From NCBI GenBank assembly GCA_035528575.1, contig DATKYK010000036.1:62001-126000 (forward strand): a DNA stretch of 64,000 nt. Reading direction: 5' to 3'. The translations under genes and the position numbers were made by a program. This DNA is from Dehalococcoidia bacterium (GTDB lineage: Bacteria; Chloroflexota; Dehalococcoidia; E44-bin15). Position 1 is the stretch's first letter. Every line of letters starts with the position of its first letter. A model generated the notes under the pieces. The model was not told where the DNA came from. It saw only the letters and a list, made by a program, of their open reading frames with translations, and ran no database searches. Shown in pieces: positions 24,284-33,091 of the stretch.

Positions 24284-26848
24284 ATGAAGAGTAGTGGGTT
24301 GAGTTGTTCTATATGGAGGTTCACTGCCATTTCGATGGTAGCAGCGCTGGCGCTGGTGTTCTCGCTGGCAACAGTAATAATTCCGGCAAGTCCAGCGCAG
24401 GCTTTGAACATTGAAGTAATGAATACCAACGACAGCGGTCTCGGTTCGCTCCGACAGGCGATTGCTGACTCCATTACCGGTGGCACGATTAACTTCTCTG
24501 ACACGCTCACGGGCAGCACCATCACCCTGACCAGCGGTCAACTTACTATTGATAAAAGCCTTACCATCACCGGTCCCGGCGAGGCCTTTCTTGAAATCAG
24601 CGGCAATAATACCTCTCGCGTGTTTTATATAAACCAATCCACGGTCGATATGTCCGGCATGACAATCCGCAACGGCAACACCTCAGAAAACGGAGGCGGC
24701 CTATATAACAACGGTGGCAACGTGACTATGACCAGCTGCAACATAAGTGAAAATGAGGCTACTGATTATGGAGGCGGCATTTATAGAGACGGGGGCGATG
24801 TGACACTGACCAACTGCACCGTCAGCGACAACACCGCCTATGGAGATGGTGATGGTGATGGCGGCGGCATTTTTAACAGGGGGGATACGGGAGGTGGGCT
24901 GATGATGACCAGCTGCACCGTCAGCGGAAACTATGCTGAGTACAATGGCGGCGGCATTTATAACGAGGATACCCTGACGATGACCAACTGCACCGTCAGC
25001 GACAACACCGCCTATGGAGATGCCATCGGCGGCGACAGGGGCGGCGGCATTTATAACGATGGTCTTCTGACGATGACCAGCTGCAACGTCAGCGACAACA
25101 CCGCAGGCGAAAACGGCGGCGGCATTTATAATTACATGGGCAATGTTACGATGACCAGCTGCACCGTCAGCGGCAACACCGCTGAGGGAAATGGCGGCGG
25201 CGGCTATGGCGGCGGCATTTATAATTTCATGGGCAATGTTACGATGACCAGCTGCACCGTCAGCGGAAACACCGCCGTAGATGGCGGCGGCCTACATAAC
25301 AAAGGTGGCAATGTGACTATGACCAGCTGCACCATAAGTGAAAATGAGGCTAATTCTTTGGGAGGCGGCATTTATAGAGATGGGGGCGATGTGACGATGA
25401 CCAGCTGCACCGTCAGCGGAAACACCGCCAATCAAAGCGGCGGCGGCATTTTTAATGGATACGAGGATACCCTGACGATGACCAGCTGCACCGTCAGCGG
25501 CAACACCGCTGAGGGAAATGGCGGCGGCGGCTATGGCGGCGGCATTTATAATTACAAGGGCAATGTTACGATGACCAGCTGCAACGTCAGCGACAACACC
25601 GCACAAAATGGCGGCGGCATTTATAATTACATGGGCAATGTTACGATGACCAGCTGCACCATCAGCGGCAACACCGCTAGTTACAGGGGCGGCGGCATTG
25701 ATAACGAAGACGAGATGACGATGACCGACTGCACCATCAGCGGCAACATCGCAGCCGATAGCGGCGGCGGCATTTTTAATGGATTCGAGATGACGATGGT
25801 GATGGTGAGGTGCACCGTCAGCGGCAACACTGCCGGGGACGCGATGAGCGGCGGCGGAATTTTTAACAACGGTGAGCTGACGATGACCAACTGCACAGTC
25901 AGCGGAAACACCTCCGACGAGGGCGGCGGCATTTATAATATAGGCAATTTGACGATGATCAACTGCACCATAAGCGACAACACCGCCGACGAGGGCGGCG
26001 GCATTAATAATGATGATTCTGTTTTAAATTTAACGATGACGTGTACCATCGTCTATGGCAACACACCCGACGATATCGATGGCGGCTATACTGATGCAGG
26101 CGAAAACATCGTCGGTGACCCGGACGGCGACCCTGACCCCCTCCTCGGTCAGCTTCGGGATAATGGAGGTCCCACCTTCACACACGCTCTGGGGATTGGC
26201 AGCCTGGCAATCGACGGCTGCACCGGCGGAAACTGTACCGTGGCCACCGACCAGCGCGGCGTCTCCCGCCCGCAGGGAGATGAGTGCGACATCGGCGCCT
26301 ATGAAGTAGGTGATTGCTGCGATGAGGTAGCTACAGCCACCGCAACGGGCACAGTCGAGCTTTGTGTGTCCTCAGGCGTAATGGAAAACCTGACAGCAGT
26401 AGGTGAAGGTTCGCTGGCCTGCCCCGAGGAGGGAAAACCGAATCTTGAATTCACACATGGCTTCCTCTCGTTCAATGTAACAGGCTTCACAGGCGACACG
26501 GTGACCATCAATATCACCCTACCCCAGGCTGTCCCGGTGGGAACCGAGTACTGGAAGTGCCAAAACAACACATGGGTGGATGTGACATCGCTTCTGGGTG
26601 ACGATGACGGCGACAACGTGCTGACCCTCACAATCACCGATGGCGGGCTGGGGGACGCCGATGGGACCGCTAACTGGGTGATCGAGGAGCCGGGAGCCCC
26701 TGCTCAACCGGGAAGAGCACTGATCGTCGGGGGGGAGGTTTACCCGGTGGACAGGTTGCAGATACTTATGCCGTGGCTGGGGCTGGCGGCGCTGATGGCG
26801 TTGGCCATGGCGGTCGTGGTGATAATGAAGAGGAGGCGTACGGCGTAG
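24284..26848 (+). CDS. Large secreted beta-helix repeat protein with C-terminal membrane anchor
   Basis: 854 residues. Signal peptide at 1-40 (hydrophobic ISMVAALALVFSLATVII, cleavage after SPAQA). Residues ~45-120 are an N-terminal cap typical of polymorphic surface proteins (GSLRQAIADSITGGTINF). Then about 17 repeats of the type MTSCTVSGNTA-x-GGGIYN form a right-handed parallel beta-helix to ~600. Next is the closing motif QRGVSRPQGDECDIGAYE, followed by a small beta domain (~680-800; VPVGTEYWKCQNNTWVDVT) that resembles choice-of-anchor type U. The end is a transmembrane helix plus KRRRTA, the sorting tail of a surface-anchored protein. Probably an adhesin or surface layer component. Own promoter and terminator. 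Confidence 0.85.
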   Translation: MKSSGLSCSIWRFTAISMVAALALVFSLATVIIPASPAQALNIEVMNTNDSGLGSLRQAIADSITGGTINFSDTLTGSTITLTSGQLTIDKSLTITGPGEAFLEISGNNTSRVFYINQSTVDMSGMTIRNGNTSENGGGLYNNGGNVTMTSCNISENEATDYGGGIYRDGGDVTLTNCTVSDNTAYGDGDGDGGGIFNRGDTGGGLMMTSCTVSGNYAEYNGGGIYNEDTLTMTNCTVSDNTAYGDAIGGDRGGGIYNDGLLTMTSCNVSDNTAGENGGGIYNYMGNVTMTSCTVSGNTAEGNGGGGYGGGIYNFMGNVTMTSCTVSGNTAVDGGGLHNKGGNVTMTSCTISENEANSLGGGIYRDGGDVTMTSCTVSGNTANQSGGGIFNGYEDTLTMTSCTVSGNTAEGNGGGGYGGGIYNYKGNVTMTSCNVSDNTAQNGGGIYNYMGNVTMTSCTISGNTASYRGGGIDNEDEMTMTDCTISGNIAADSGGGIFNGFEMTMVMVRCTVSGNTAGDAMSGGGIFNNGELTMTNCTVSGNTSDEGGGIYNIGNLTMINCTISDNTADEGGGINNDDSVLNLTMTCTIVYGNTPDDIDGGYTDAGENIVGDPDGDPDPLLGQLRDNGGPTFTHALGIGSLAIDGCTGGNCTVATDQRGVSRPQGDECDIGAYEVGDCCDEVATATATGTVELCVSSGVMENLTAVGEGSLACPEEGKPNLEFTHGFLSFNVTGFTGDTVTINITLPQAVPVGTEYWKCQNNTWVDVTSLLGDDDGDNVLTLTITDGGLGDADGTANWVIEEPGAPAQPGRALIVGGEVYPVDRLQILMPWLGLAALMALAMAVVVIMKRRRTA
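25148..25226 (+). repeat. 79-bp exact internal repeat of the beta-helix gene, copy 1
   Basis: Identical to 25475-25553 and encodes one helical turn plus a GNGGGGYGGGIYN insertion. It shows recent repeat duplication within the gene. Confidence 0.85.
25475..25553 (+). repeat. 79-bp exact internal repeat of the beta-helix gene, copy 2
   Basis: Second exact copy of 25148-25226, 327 bases downstream and in the same frame. Confidence 0.85.
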
Positions 26849-26873
26849 GCGCTCCAAGAATAGACGAGAAGAT

Positions 26874-26909
26874 AACGGGGGTTAGGATATATTTCCAATC
26901 CCCGTTTTA
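26874..26909 (+). terminator. Probable terminator of the beta-helix gene
   Basis: Stem AACGGGG / CCCCGTT around an AT-rich loop, followed by TTATTT. A second hairpin (GCCCCTG / CAGGGGT followed by CTTTGTTT) lies at about 26950-26987. Confidence 0.6.
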
Positions 26910-26991
26910 TTTGCCAGACAAAAGGCTATAAACCTTCCACGAAGGAGGGGCCCCTGAGGCCTATATTGTGGGCAGGGGTCTTTGTTTATGT

Positions 26992-27098
26992 GTAGGTTGG
27001 AGCATCCGCTCCGACTCTGTGTTTCCCCGCGTCAGATTCCAGAGATTCTGAGAGAGACCCCGATGTAGGCCGAAGCGTCGGCCGACCTGTCGGCCTCG
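26992..27098 (+). repeat. Dispersed palindromic intergenic repeat, copy 2
   Basis: Same two blocks as 2854-2966, ending in the 29-bp block at 27066-27094 with GTCGGCCGAC. Confidence 0.7.
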
Positions 27099-27127
27099 GG
27101 GGTGGCAATCCCCACATTGAATTTAGT

Positions 27128-27249
27128 GAGATTGCTGAAATATTCTTGATCAACCCCCTAAATCCCCCAATCTTGGGGGACTTTTAAATCTGGGGGATAC
27201 CCCCAGACCCCCAGCAGGAAGTATCCTGCACCTCTTTTTCAGCAATCTC
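27128..27249 (-). mobile_element. 122-bp MITE, copy 2
   Basis: Inverted copy of 17918-18039, same length. Ends GAGATTGCTGAAA and TTTCAGCAATCTC are perfectly complementary. Interior shares CCCCCAATCTTGGGGG and the AGGAAGTATCCTGCACCTC block. It lies just 3' of hypB. AGTGA occurs close to both ends but a clean target duplication cannot be fixed by eye. Confidence 0.85.
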
Positions 27250-27269
27250 TCAGTGATTGGGGGACTGAT

Positions 27270-27938
27270 TTAGCGATTTTTGGGGTTTTTAAAAAGGCGC
27301 ATCTGGTTCCGGAGCCAGGCGAGCCACCGGTCCACACCCTGGCCGGTGGTACAGGAGACCTCGAAGATTTCCGCCCTGTCGTTCAGGTTTTTAACCGCTT
27401 TTTTATAGGCCATCGTATCGAATTGCAGGTGCGGAAGCAGGTCGATCTTGTTTATGAGCACGACATCCGCTACGGTGAACATCAGCGGATATTTTAATGG
27501 CTTATCATCTCCCTCGGGGGTGCTGGCGATCACCAGGTTCTTGTGCGCGCCGATGGCGAATTCCGCGGTGCAGATCAGGTTGCCCACGTTCTCAATGAAT
27601 AGTAGCTCGATATCCTGAAGCTGCATGCTATCGAGCGCCCGCTGGGTCATATTGGCGTCGAGGTGACATTCCCCGCCGGTGTTTATCTGGAGCACCGGCA
27701 CGTTCTCACTACCTATTGTCTCCGCATCTATGCTGGAGCTTACATCGCCCTCGATAACGCCGATCCTGGTCTCCCCTTTCAGCCGCTTTATTGTTTCCAG
27801 GATGAGGCTGGTCTTGCCGGCGCCCGGCGAAGACATCACGTTCGCCGCAAATACGCTGTTTTTATCCAGCAACTGGCGGTTTTGCTTGGCGATCTGCTCA
27901 TTAGCGCCCAAAATGTCTTTAAGAACCTTTATTTCCAT
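27270..27938 (-). CDS. hypB: Hydrogenase nickel-insertion GTPase HypB
   Basis: 222 residues. A SIMIBI-class GTPase that, with HypA, loads nickel into the hydrogenase large subunit. P-loop SSPGAGKTS at ~36-44, the metal-site segment GGECHLDANM, ENVGNLIC, and base motif NKIDLL. There is no N-terminal His-rich stretch or CxxCGC metal-store motif, so it is the short form. ATG 27938 follows GAGGTGGAAGAGC; the ATG at 27953 is less likely. It overlaps the 3' end of hypA by 20 bases. Last gene of the cluster, with the MITE copy 2 just beyond. Confidence 0.95.
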   Translation of the reverse strand: MEIKVLKDILGANEQIAKQNRQLLDKNSVFAANVMSSPGAGKTSLILETIKRLKGETRIGVIEGDVSSSIDAETIGSENVPVLQINTGGECHLDANMTQRALDSMQLQDIELLFIENVGNLICTAEFAIGAHKNLVIASTPEGDDKPLKYPLMFTVADVVLINKIDLLPHLQFDTMAYKKAVKNLNDRAEIFEVSCTTGQGVDRWLAWLRNQMRLFKNPKNR

Positions 27939-28281
27939 GCTCTTCCACCTCAATGCTCTCTACGAACAGCTCGTTGCCGCCGACAAGCTGTATACTGTTG
28001 CCTTTGCAGGACGGGCAGGTCCAGTCCATCTCCACGATCTCGAATTCTTTACCGCAGTCCCGGCATCGACCGGTTGTGGCAATAGTCTTGAAGGTCAGCT
28101 CGGCGTTTTCCATGATTGTACCTTTGGTCATATGGTCGAAATAGAACTGCACGCAGTCGCCCACAAAGCCGGTCAGCTCTCCAACGACCAGATTTATTCT
28201 GCCCACCTTCCTGGCGCCGGCCTTCTCCGCATGTTCCCTGACAAGCCCGATCACGGCCTCTGTTATGGCCAGTTCATGCAT
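27919..28281 (-). CDS. hypA: Hydrogenase nickel chaperone HypA
   Basis: 120 residues. The N-terminal MHE carries the nickel-binding His2; the zinc-ribbon has CRDC and CPSC (~73-76 and ~88-91). Delivers nickel to the large subunit with HypB. It follows hypE with a 1-base gap and overlaps hypB. C-terminal IEVEEHGNKGS is acidic and ordinary. No odd features. Confidence 0.95.
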   Translation of the reverse strand: MHELAITEAVIGLVREHAEKAGARKVGRINLVVGELTGFVGDCVQFYFDHMTKGTIMENAELTFKTIATTGRCRDCGKEFEIVEMDWTCPSCKGNSIQLVGGNELFVESIEVEEHGNKGS

Positions 28282-28282
28282 T

Positions 28283-29296
28283 TTAACATATCCTGGGAAG
28301 CGGGTCGCCGACCAGCATATCTACTATTCGGGAGGCCCCAATCGTGGTCCTCATTACAACCCGTCCCGGTTTTTTTGCACTTACCTCACCAATTGTGACG
28401 GCCTCTCTTCCGTAGGGGTTCCTGCGCATCGCTTTAAGGATTATATCTGCATCCTCCGCCTTGACTATCGCCACCAGCTTACCTTCATTGGCTATATAAA
28501 GCGGGTCAAGGCCCAGCATCTCGCAGGCAGCGAGCACCTCTTCACGCACCGGGACCCTTTCCTCCTCGATCCTTATGCTTACCCCCGACTGCTCTGCCAG
28601 TTCATTAAGGGTAGTAGCCAGCCCTCCCCTGGTGGGGTCTCGCAGGCAACGAATATTTAGGCTGGCGTTGAGCATCTCAGCTACCAGGCGGTTAAGCGGG
28701 GCACAATCGCTCTCCAGCTGTGTGGAAAAGCTCAAACCTTCCCGGCGGCTGAGCACCGCTATTCCATGCTCGCCGATGGCTCCGCTTAAAAGCACCCTGT
28801 CTCCCGGCCTGGCGTTACTTCCGGAGATATCGACCCCATCAGGTATTACGCCGATGCCCGAGGTATTTATAAAGAGCCTGTCGGCGCTGCCCCGGTTCAC
28901 CACCTTGGTATCTCCGGTGGCGATTTTCACCCCCGCTTCCTGAGATGCTCTCTTAACAGACCCAACGATTTCCTCTAGCTCGCTCATGGGGAGGCCCTCC
29001 TCGATTACGAAGGAAAGGCTTAAATAGAGCGGTCTGGCACCTGACATGGCCAGGTCATTAACCGTGCCACAGACGGCGAGCTTTCCAATATCACCGCCGG
29101 GGAAGAAGACCGGGCTTACCACGTAGCTATCGGTGGTAAAGGCCAGCCTGCCGCTGAAATCAATTACCGCCGAATCATCGAGCTTATCCAGAACCGGGTT
29201 GGCGAGTGCCTCGACAAAGCTTTTCGCCACCAGTTCATGAGCCAGCTTCCCACCGCTGCCGTGGGCCAGCAGTATCTTTTTAGACTCTCCCTGCAT
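28283..29296 (-). CDS. hypE: Hydrogenase maturation carbamoyl dehydratase HypE
   Basis: 337 residues of the PurM/HypE fold. It starts with KKILLAHGSGGKLAHELV (the GSGG loop) and ends with PRIC, whose C-terminal Cys carries the thiocarbamoyl and is dehydrated with ATP to the cyanide ligand of the NiFe site. DSYVVSPVFFPGGDIG and LRDPTRGGLATTLNELA are the family signatures for ATP and phosphate binding. Partner is HypF (30745). 59 bases after hypD; 1 base before hypA. Confidence 0.96.
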   Translation of the reverse strand: MQGESKKILLAHGSGGKLAHELVAKSFVEALANPVLDKLDDSAVIDFSGRLAFTTDSYVVSPVFFPGGDIGKLAVCGTVNDLAMSGARPLYLSLSFVIEEGLPMSELEEIVGSVKRASQEAGVKIATGDTKVVNRGSADRLFINTSGIGVIPDGVDISGSNARPGDRVLLSGAIGEHGIAVLSRREGLSFSTQLESDCAPLNRLVAEMLNASLNIRCLRDPTRGGLATTLNELAEQSGVSIRIEEERVPVREEVLAACEMLGLDPLYIANEGKLVAIVKAEDADIILKAMRRNPYGREAVTIGEVSAKKPGRVVMRTTIGASRIVDMLVGDPLPRIC

Positions 29297-29355
29297 CGCT
29301 ACTCCCTAACGAGCTCCCCTGTCACGGGACCTTTTTTAAAACACTCCCATTACCT

Positions 29356-30438
29356 TTACTCCCCATAATTGTAATAGGCGGCGCAGGTGCCCTCGGAAGA
29401 GACCATGCACGGCCCTACCGGATACTGTGGGGTGCAGACACTGCCGAAGAGCTGACAATCGAGGGGCGTCTTAACCCCCCGCAGGATGTCGCCGCAGATG
29501 CAGCCCTCGGGCTCATAGGGCGGGCCGGGGTGGATGTCAAAAGCGAGCCCGGCATCGAAGTGCTGATACCCGGCTCTAATCTTTAGGCCGCTATGGGGAA
29601 TCTCCCCCATCCCCCGCCAGGAGGCAGGGCCAGTCTCAAATACCTGCTCCATAAGTCTAATAGCCTCCCGGTTGCCCTCGGGACGCACACCCCTTCGATA
29701 GGCGATCTCTACTTCAGAGCGTCCCGTTTCAACCTGAGCCACCAGCATGGAGACGCACTGCAATATGTCCAGCGGTTCAAAACCGGAGACGACACAGGGG
29801 ATGTGATAATCCCGGGCGATGAACTCCCAGGGGTGGGAGCCGATAACGGCGCTCACGTGTCCGGGACATACCAGACCCTGAAGCTCCACCTCGCCCGAGT
29901 CCAGAATGGCCCGTATAACCGGGGGGCAAAGCTTGTGAAGCGAAAGGACATAGAAATTACTTATCCGCTTGTCCTCTGCCTGAAGGATAGCGGCGGCGAC
30001 GGTGGGGGCGGTGGTCTCAAACCCGATGCCAAGGAATACCACAGCCTTGCTGGGATTATCCTCAGCTATTTTTAGGGCGTCCGAGGTCGAATATACCATG
30101 CGGACGTCGGCGCCATCAGCCTTTAGTTCCTGCAGGCTGGTGCGGCTGCCGGGGACCTTGAGCATATCGCCAAAGGTGGTGATGATTACATCCGGGATTT
30201 GAGCCAGGGCGATTGCCTTATCCAGATCGGCGTTTGCGGTAACACAAACGGGGCAACCGGGGCCGGATACCATTTCAATGGTATTGGGTAAAACCTGGCG
30301 GATGCCATATCTGAAGATGGTTACCGTATGGCCCCCGCAGAACTCCATGAAACGTGACGGGGTTTTCGCACTGTGTTGAATCTGTGAAATCAGCCCCTGG
30401 GCCAGGTCAGAGCGCCGGTACTCGGTAATAAATCTCAA
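29356..30438 (-). CDS. hypD: Hydrogenase maturation Fe(CN)2CO scaffold HypD
   Basis: 360 residues. Receives the cyanide ligands on iron with HypC. Motifs: FCGGHT (Cys for iron coordination), GPGCPVCVT, GFETTAPT, CPGHVSAVIG, and the C-terminal 4Fe-4S motif CICGDILRGVKTPLDCQLFG with further Cys. All are present and the length is usual. GTG/ATG start overlaps hypC by four bases, so HypC and HypD, which form a complex, are translationally coupled. Confidence 0.96.
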   Translation of the reverse strand: MRFITEYRRSDLAQGLISQIQHSAKTPSRFMEFCGGHTVTIFRYGIRQVLPNTIEMVSGPGCPVCVTANADLDKAIALAQIPDVIITTFGDMLKVPGSRTSLQELKADGADVRMVYSTSDALKIAEDNPSKAVVFLGIGFETTAPTVAAAILQAEDKRISNFYVLSLHKLCPPVIRAILDSGEVELQGLVCPGHVSAVIGSHPWEFIARDYHIPCVVSGFEPLDILQCVSMLVAQVETGRSEVEIAYRRGVRPEGNREAIRLMEQVFETGPASWRGMGEIPHSGLKIRAGYQHFDAGLAFDIHPGPPYEPEGCICGDILRGVKTPLDCQLFGSVCTPQYPVGPCMVSSEGTCAAYYNYGE

Positions 30439-30665
30439 CCTTCCTCCCCACCCACCTCAGCTATTTCCTCCAGGAGCCTCAGGGTTTCCTCAGCCTCTTC
30501 TTGGTCCAGGACATTTATGGCATAGCCGGTATGGACCAGCACATAGTCCCCTACTTCGGCTTCCGGGGTGAGCCACAGGCTGATGCGGCGGCTGATGCCA
30601 CCGATCTCAGCCTCAGCCTCCTTATCTTCTATAGATTTAATTAGAACCGGGATGGCAAGGCACAT
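30435..30665 (-). CDS. hypC: Hydrogenase maturation chaperone HypC
   Basis: 76 residues starting MCLAIP, the hallmark with Cys2 that binds iron and the hydrogenase large subunit. The Thr-Gly-Tyr-Ala segment (VHTGYAINVLD) is typical. Carries Fe from HypD to the large subunit. Overlaps hypD by four bases and follows hypF by 79 bases. Confidence 0.95.
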   Translation of the reverse strand: MCLAIPVLIKSIEDKEAEAEIGGISRRISLWLTPEAEVGDYVLVHTGYAINVLDQEEAEETLRLLEEIAEVGGEEG

Positions 30666-30744
30666 ATTTCGTTTTCCGCACTCTTACAGTTCACCCATTT
30701 TTAAATTCGTTTTTGCTATAGATTACGCCTTCTACCTTACCATA

Positions 30745-33084
30745 TTAACTTAAACGAGAAAAATTAGCGATTACTGCCTGTCCCAAGGAGATTCCACCAT
30801 CATTGCAGGGCACCAGATGGTGGGTTATGACGCTGAAGCCTTCCCCCTGTAAAGCAGCGGTAGCCAACCTGAGGAGCAGGCGGTTCTGGAAAACGCCGCC
30901 GCTCAATGCTACCTTATTTATACCGCTCTCCATTGCGATCGATTTGCACGTTTCGAGGACCATTAGAGCCACAGTTTGATGAAACCTGAGCGATATAATG
31001 GGGATAGGGGTTTGATTCATAACATCCTCGGCTATCGCTGCGATTAGTTCCCCTAACTTTATAACCCTCATTCCCTGATGCTCGACAACAGAAAAGGGAT
31101 AGGGTTTCCCCTCGAACTCATCCCCTTCATCCGCAGCCAGTATCTCCAGCTCGATGGCGGCCTGGGCTTCGTATTCTATCTCTTCCCTCACCCCGGCCAG
31201 GGCGGAAACGGCATCGAAAAGCCGCCCCGCACTAGAGGTAAGAGGGCAGTTTATCCTTCGCGTTAGCTGCTGTTTAAGCAGGTCAAGCTCGGCGGAATGG
31301 AGCTTGCTGACGGGAAGACCGTCCAACGATAATTTCTGGTCCTGCTCTCCCAGTAAAGTGTAGATATAGCTTAGCGCCATGCGATAAGGCTTCTTAATCG
31401 CCGCCTCACCTCCGAGCAGGGGCACATACTCCAGGTGCCCCGCCCTCTGGAAGCGGCGCAGGTCAGCTATCAGGAACTCACCTCCCCAGAGCGTGCCGTC
31501 GCTGCCGTACCCCGCCCCATCGAAGGCAACCCCGATAACGGGTGATTCGACCCCGTTCTCCACCAGGCAGCTGGCGATATGGGCGTGGTGATGTTGCACC
31601 GGGATAAGGCTTAAACCCTGCTCTGCACCCAGCTCGAGGGCGTATTTGGTGGAGAGGTATTCCGGGTGCATATCATAGGCGACAGCCTCCGGGGCGATGC
31701 GAAACAGCTTTTTATAAAGATCGATAGTGTTTTCAAAGTGTTCCAGTGTCTCCTCGTTCTCCATATCCCCGATATGCTGGCTGAGGAAGGCATGCTCCCC
31801 TCTGGTGAGACAGAAGGTGTTCTTTTGATCAGCCCCGCAGGCAAGGATTTGCTTTGATAGAAAAGGTAGTAAAATTGGATATGGTGCGTATCCCCGGGCG
31901 CGCCTCATAACCCGGGGCACTCCTTCCACTATAGAGACGCTATCGTCGTAACGTGCGTAAATATCGCGGTTATGAAGCAGGAAATAATCGGCAATCCCTC
32001 CAAGTCTCCTTAGCGCCTCATCGTTATCTTTGGCGATGGGTTCCTCGCTGAGGTTGCCACTGGTCATCACCAGGGGGATAGCGCTCTCCCTTAGCAGCAG
32101 GTGGTGTAGCGGGGTATAGGGCAGCATGACCCCCAGGTACCTCAGATTTGGAGCCACTGACGTTGAGATATCGGATGAGCTCTGCAGCCACCTCAGGAGA
32201 ACGATGGGTGACTCTGGAGAGTTAAGCAGCTTCCTCTCCTCGGGCGACACCAGGCAGTGCCTTTCAATATCTTCCAGGGTGGCTACCATAACGGCAAATG
32301 GTTTGGAGGGGCGCCTTTTTCTGCTCCTTAACAGGGCTATCGCTTCCTCACTGGTGGCGTCGCAGGCAAGCTGAAATCCGCCCAGGCCGCGGATCGCCAG
32401 GATTCTCCCTGCCTTAAGCAGTTCGCTGGCTGCCGAAGTAGCATCCTCACCCCCCACCGGGTTACCTTGGCTATCGACCAGTGCCAGGCTGGGGCCACAC
32501 TGGGGGCAGGCGTTGGGCTGGGCATGAAACCTGCGGTCCAGGGGATCGTCGTATTCCTGCTGACACCGGGGGCACATCTGGAACCTATGCATGGTGGTCT
32601 TGGGGCGGTCATAGGGTATATCCTCGATGATGGTAAATCGCGGGCCACAACTGGTGCAGTTGGTAAAGGGATAGCGGTAGCGGCGGTCGGTAGGGGAGAG
32701 GATCTCCCTGAGGCAGTCCTCGCAGGTAGCGATATCCGGCGAAACTAGCTGATATTTTCCTTCCTGGCTCAGGCTCTGGTATATTTCGAATTTCTCGTAC
32801 CCGGTGTAGCTCTTCGAGGGCTGGAAGGTGACGGCGACATTTTCAATTCGAGCCAGGGGAGGGGCTTTCGCTTCGATGTCCGTGATGAAATTCCTTATCC
32901 TCTCCCTATCTCCTTCCACCTCGATCTCGACATTTCCCGAGGTGTTACGCACCCAGCCTTTTAAACTGTGCTCGTGAGCCAGCCGGTAAACAAAGGGTCT
33001 AAAGCCTACCCCCTGCACTACCCCCCGCACACTTATCCTGGCCGCTTTTCCCTCGTTGATGAGCACCACAGGGGCTACTCCCAT
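30745..33084 (-). CDS. hypF: Carbamoyltransferase HypF
   Basis: 779 residues. Makes the carbamoyl adenylate from carbamoyl phosphate and ATP and passes it to HypE. Order: acylphosphatase domain with GVVQGVGFRPFVYRLA (~20-35), zinc-finger domain with CEDCLREI, CTSCGPRF, CPRCQQEY and CPQCGPSL (~120-205), YrdC-like domain (~210-400; KRRPSKPFAVM), and the Kae1-like domain with HHHAHIASCL. All active motifs seem intact. Follows metV by 7 bases, so the maturation genes are read as part of the same unit. Confidence 0.95.
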   Translation of the reverse strand: MGVAPVVLINEGKAARISVRGVVQGVGFRPFVYRLAHEHSLKGWVRNTSGNVEIEVEGDRERIRNFITDIEAKAPPLARIENVAVTFQPSKSYTGYEKFEIYQSLSQEGKYQLVSPDIATCEDCLREILSPTDRRYRYPFTNCTSCGPRFTIIEDIPYDRPKTTMHRFQMCPRCQQEYDDPLDRRFHAQPNACPQCGPSLALVDSQGNPVGGEDATSAASELLKAGRILAIRGLGGFQLACDATSEEAIALLRSRKRRPSKPFAVMVATLEDIERHCLVSPEERKLLNSPESPIVLLRWLQSSSDISTSVAPNLRYLGVMLPYTPLHHLLLRESAIPLVMTSGNLSEEPIAKDNDEALRRLGGIADYFLLHNRDIYARYDDSVSIVEGVPRVMRRARGYAPYPILLPFLSKQILACGADQKNTFCLTRGEHAFLSQHIGDMENEETLEHFENTIDLYKKLFRIAPEAVAYDMHPEYLSTKYALELGAEQGLSLIPVQHHHAHIASCLVENGVESPVIGVAFDGAGYGSDGTLWGGEFLIADLRRFQRAGHLEYVPLLGGEAAIKKPYRMALSYIYTLLGEQDQKLSLDGLPVSKLHSAELDLLKQQLTRRINCPLTSSAGRLFDAVSALAGVREEIEYEAQAAIELEILAADEGDEFEGKPYPFSVVEHQGMRVIKLGELIAAIAEDVMNQTPIPIISLRFHQTVALMVLETCKSIAMESGINKVALSGGVFQNRLLLRLATAALQGEGFSVITHHLVPCNDGGISLGQAVIANFSRLS

Positions 33085-33091
33085 GAACTGT

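Noticed and set aside
24660-26000. Regular DNA repeats resembling a CRISPR array
   Set aside because: The repeats are in frame, encode a beta-helix and have no constant spacer length.
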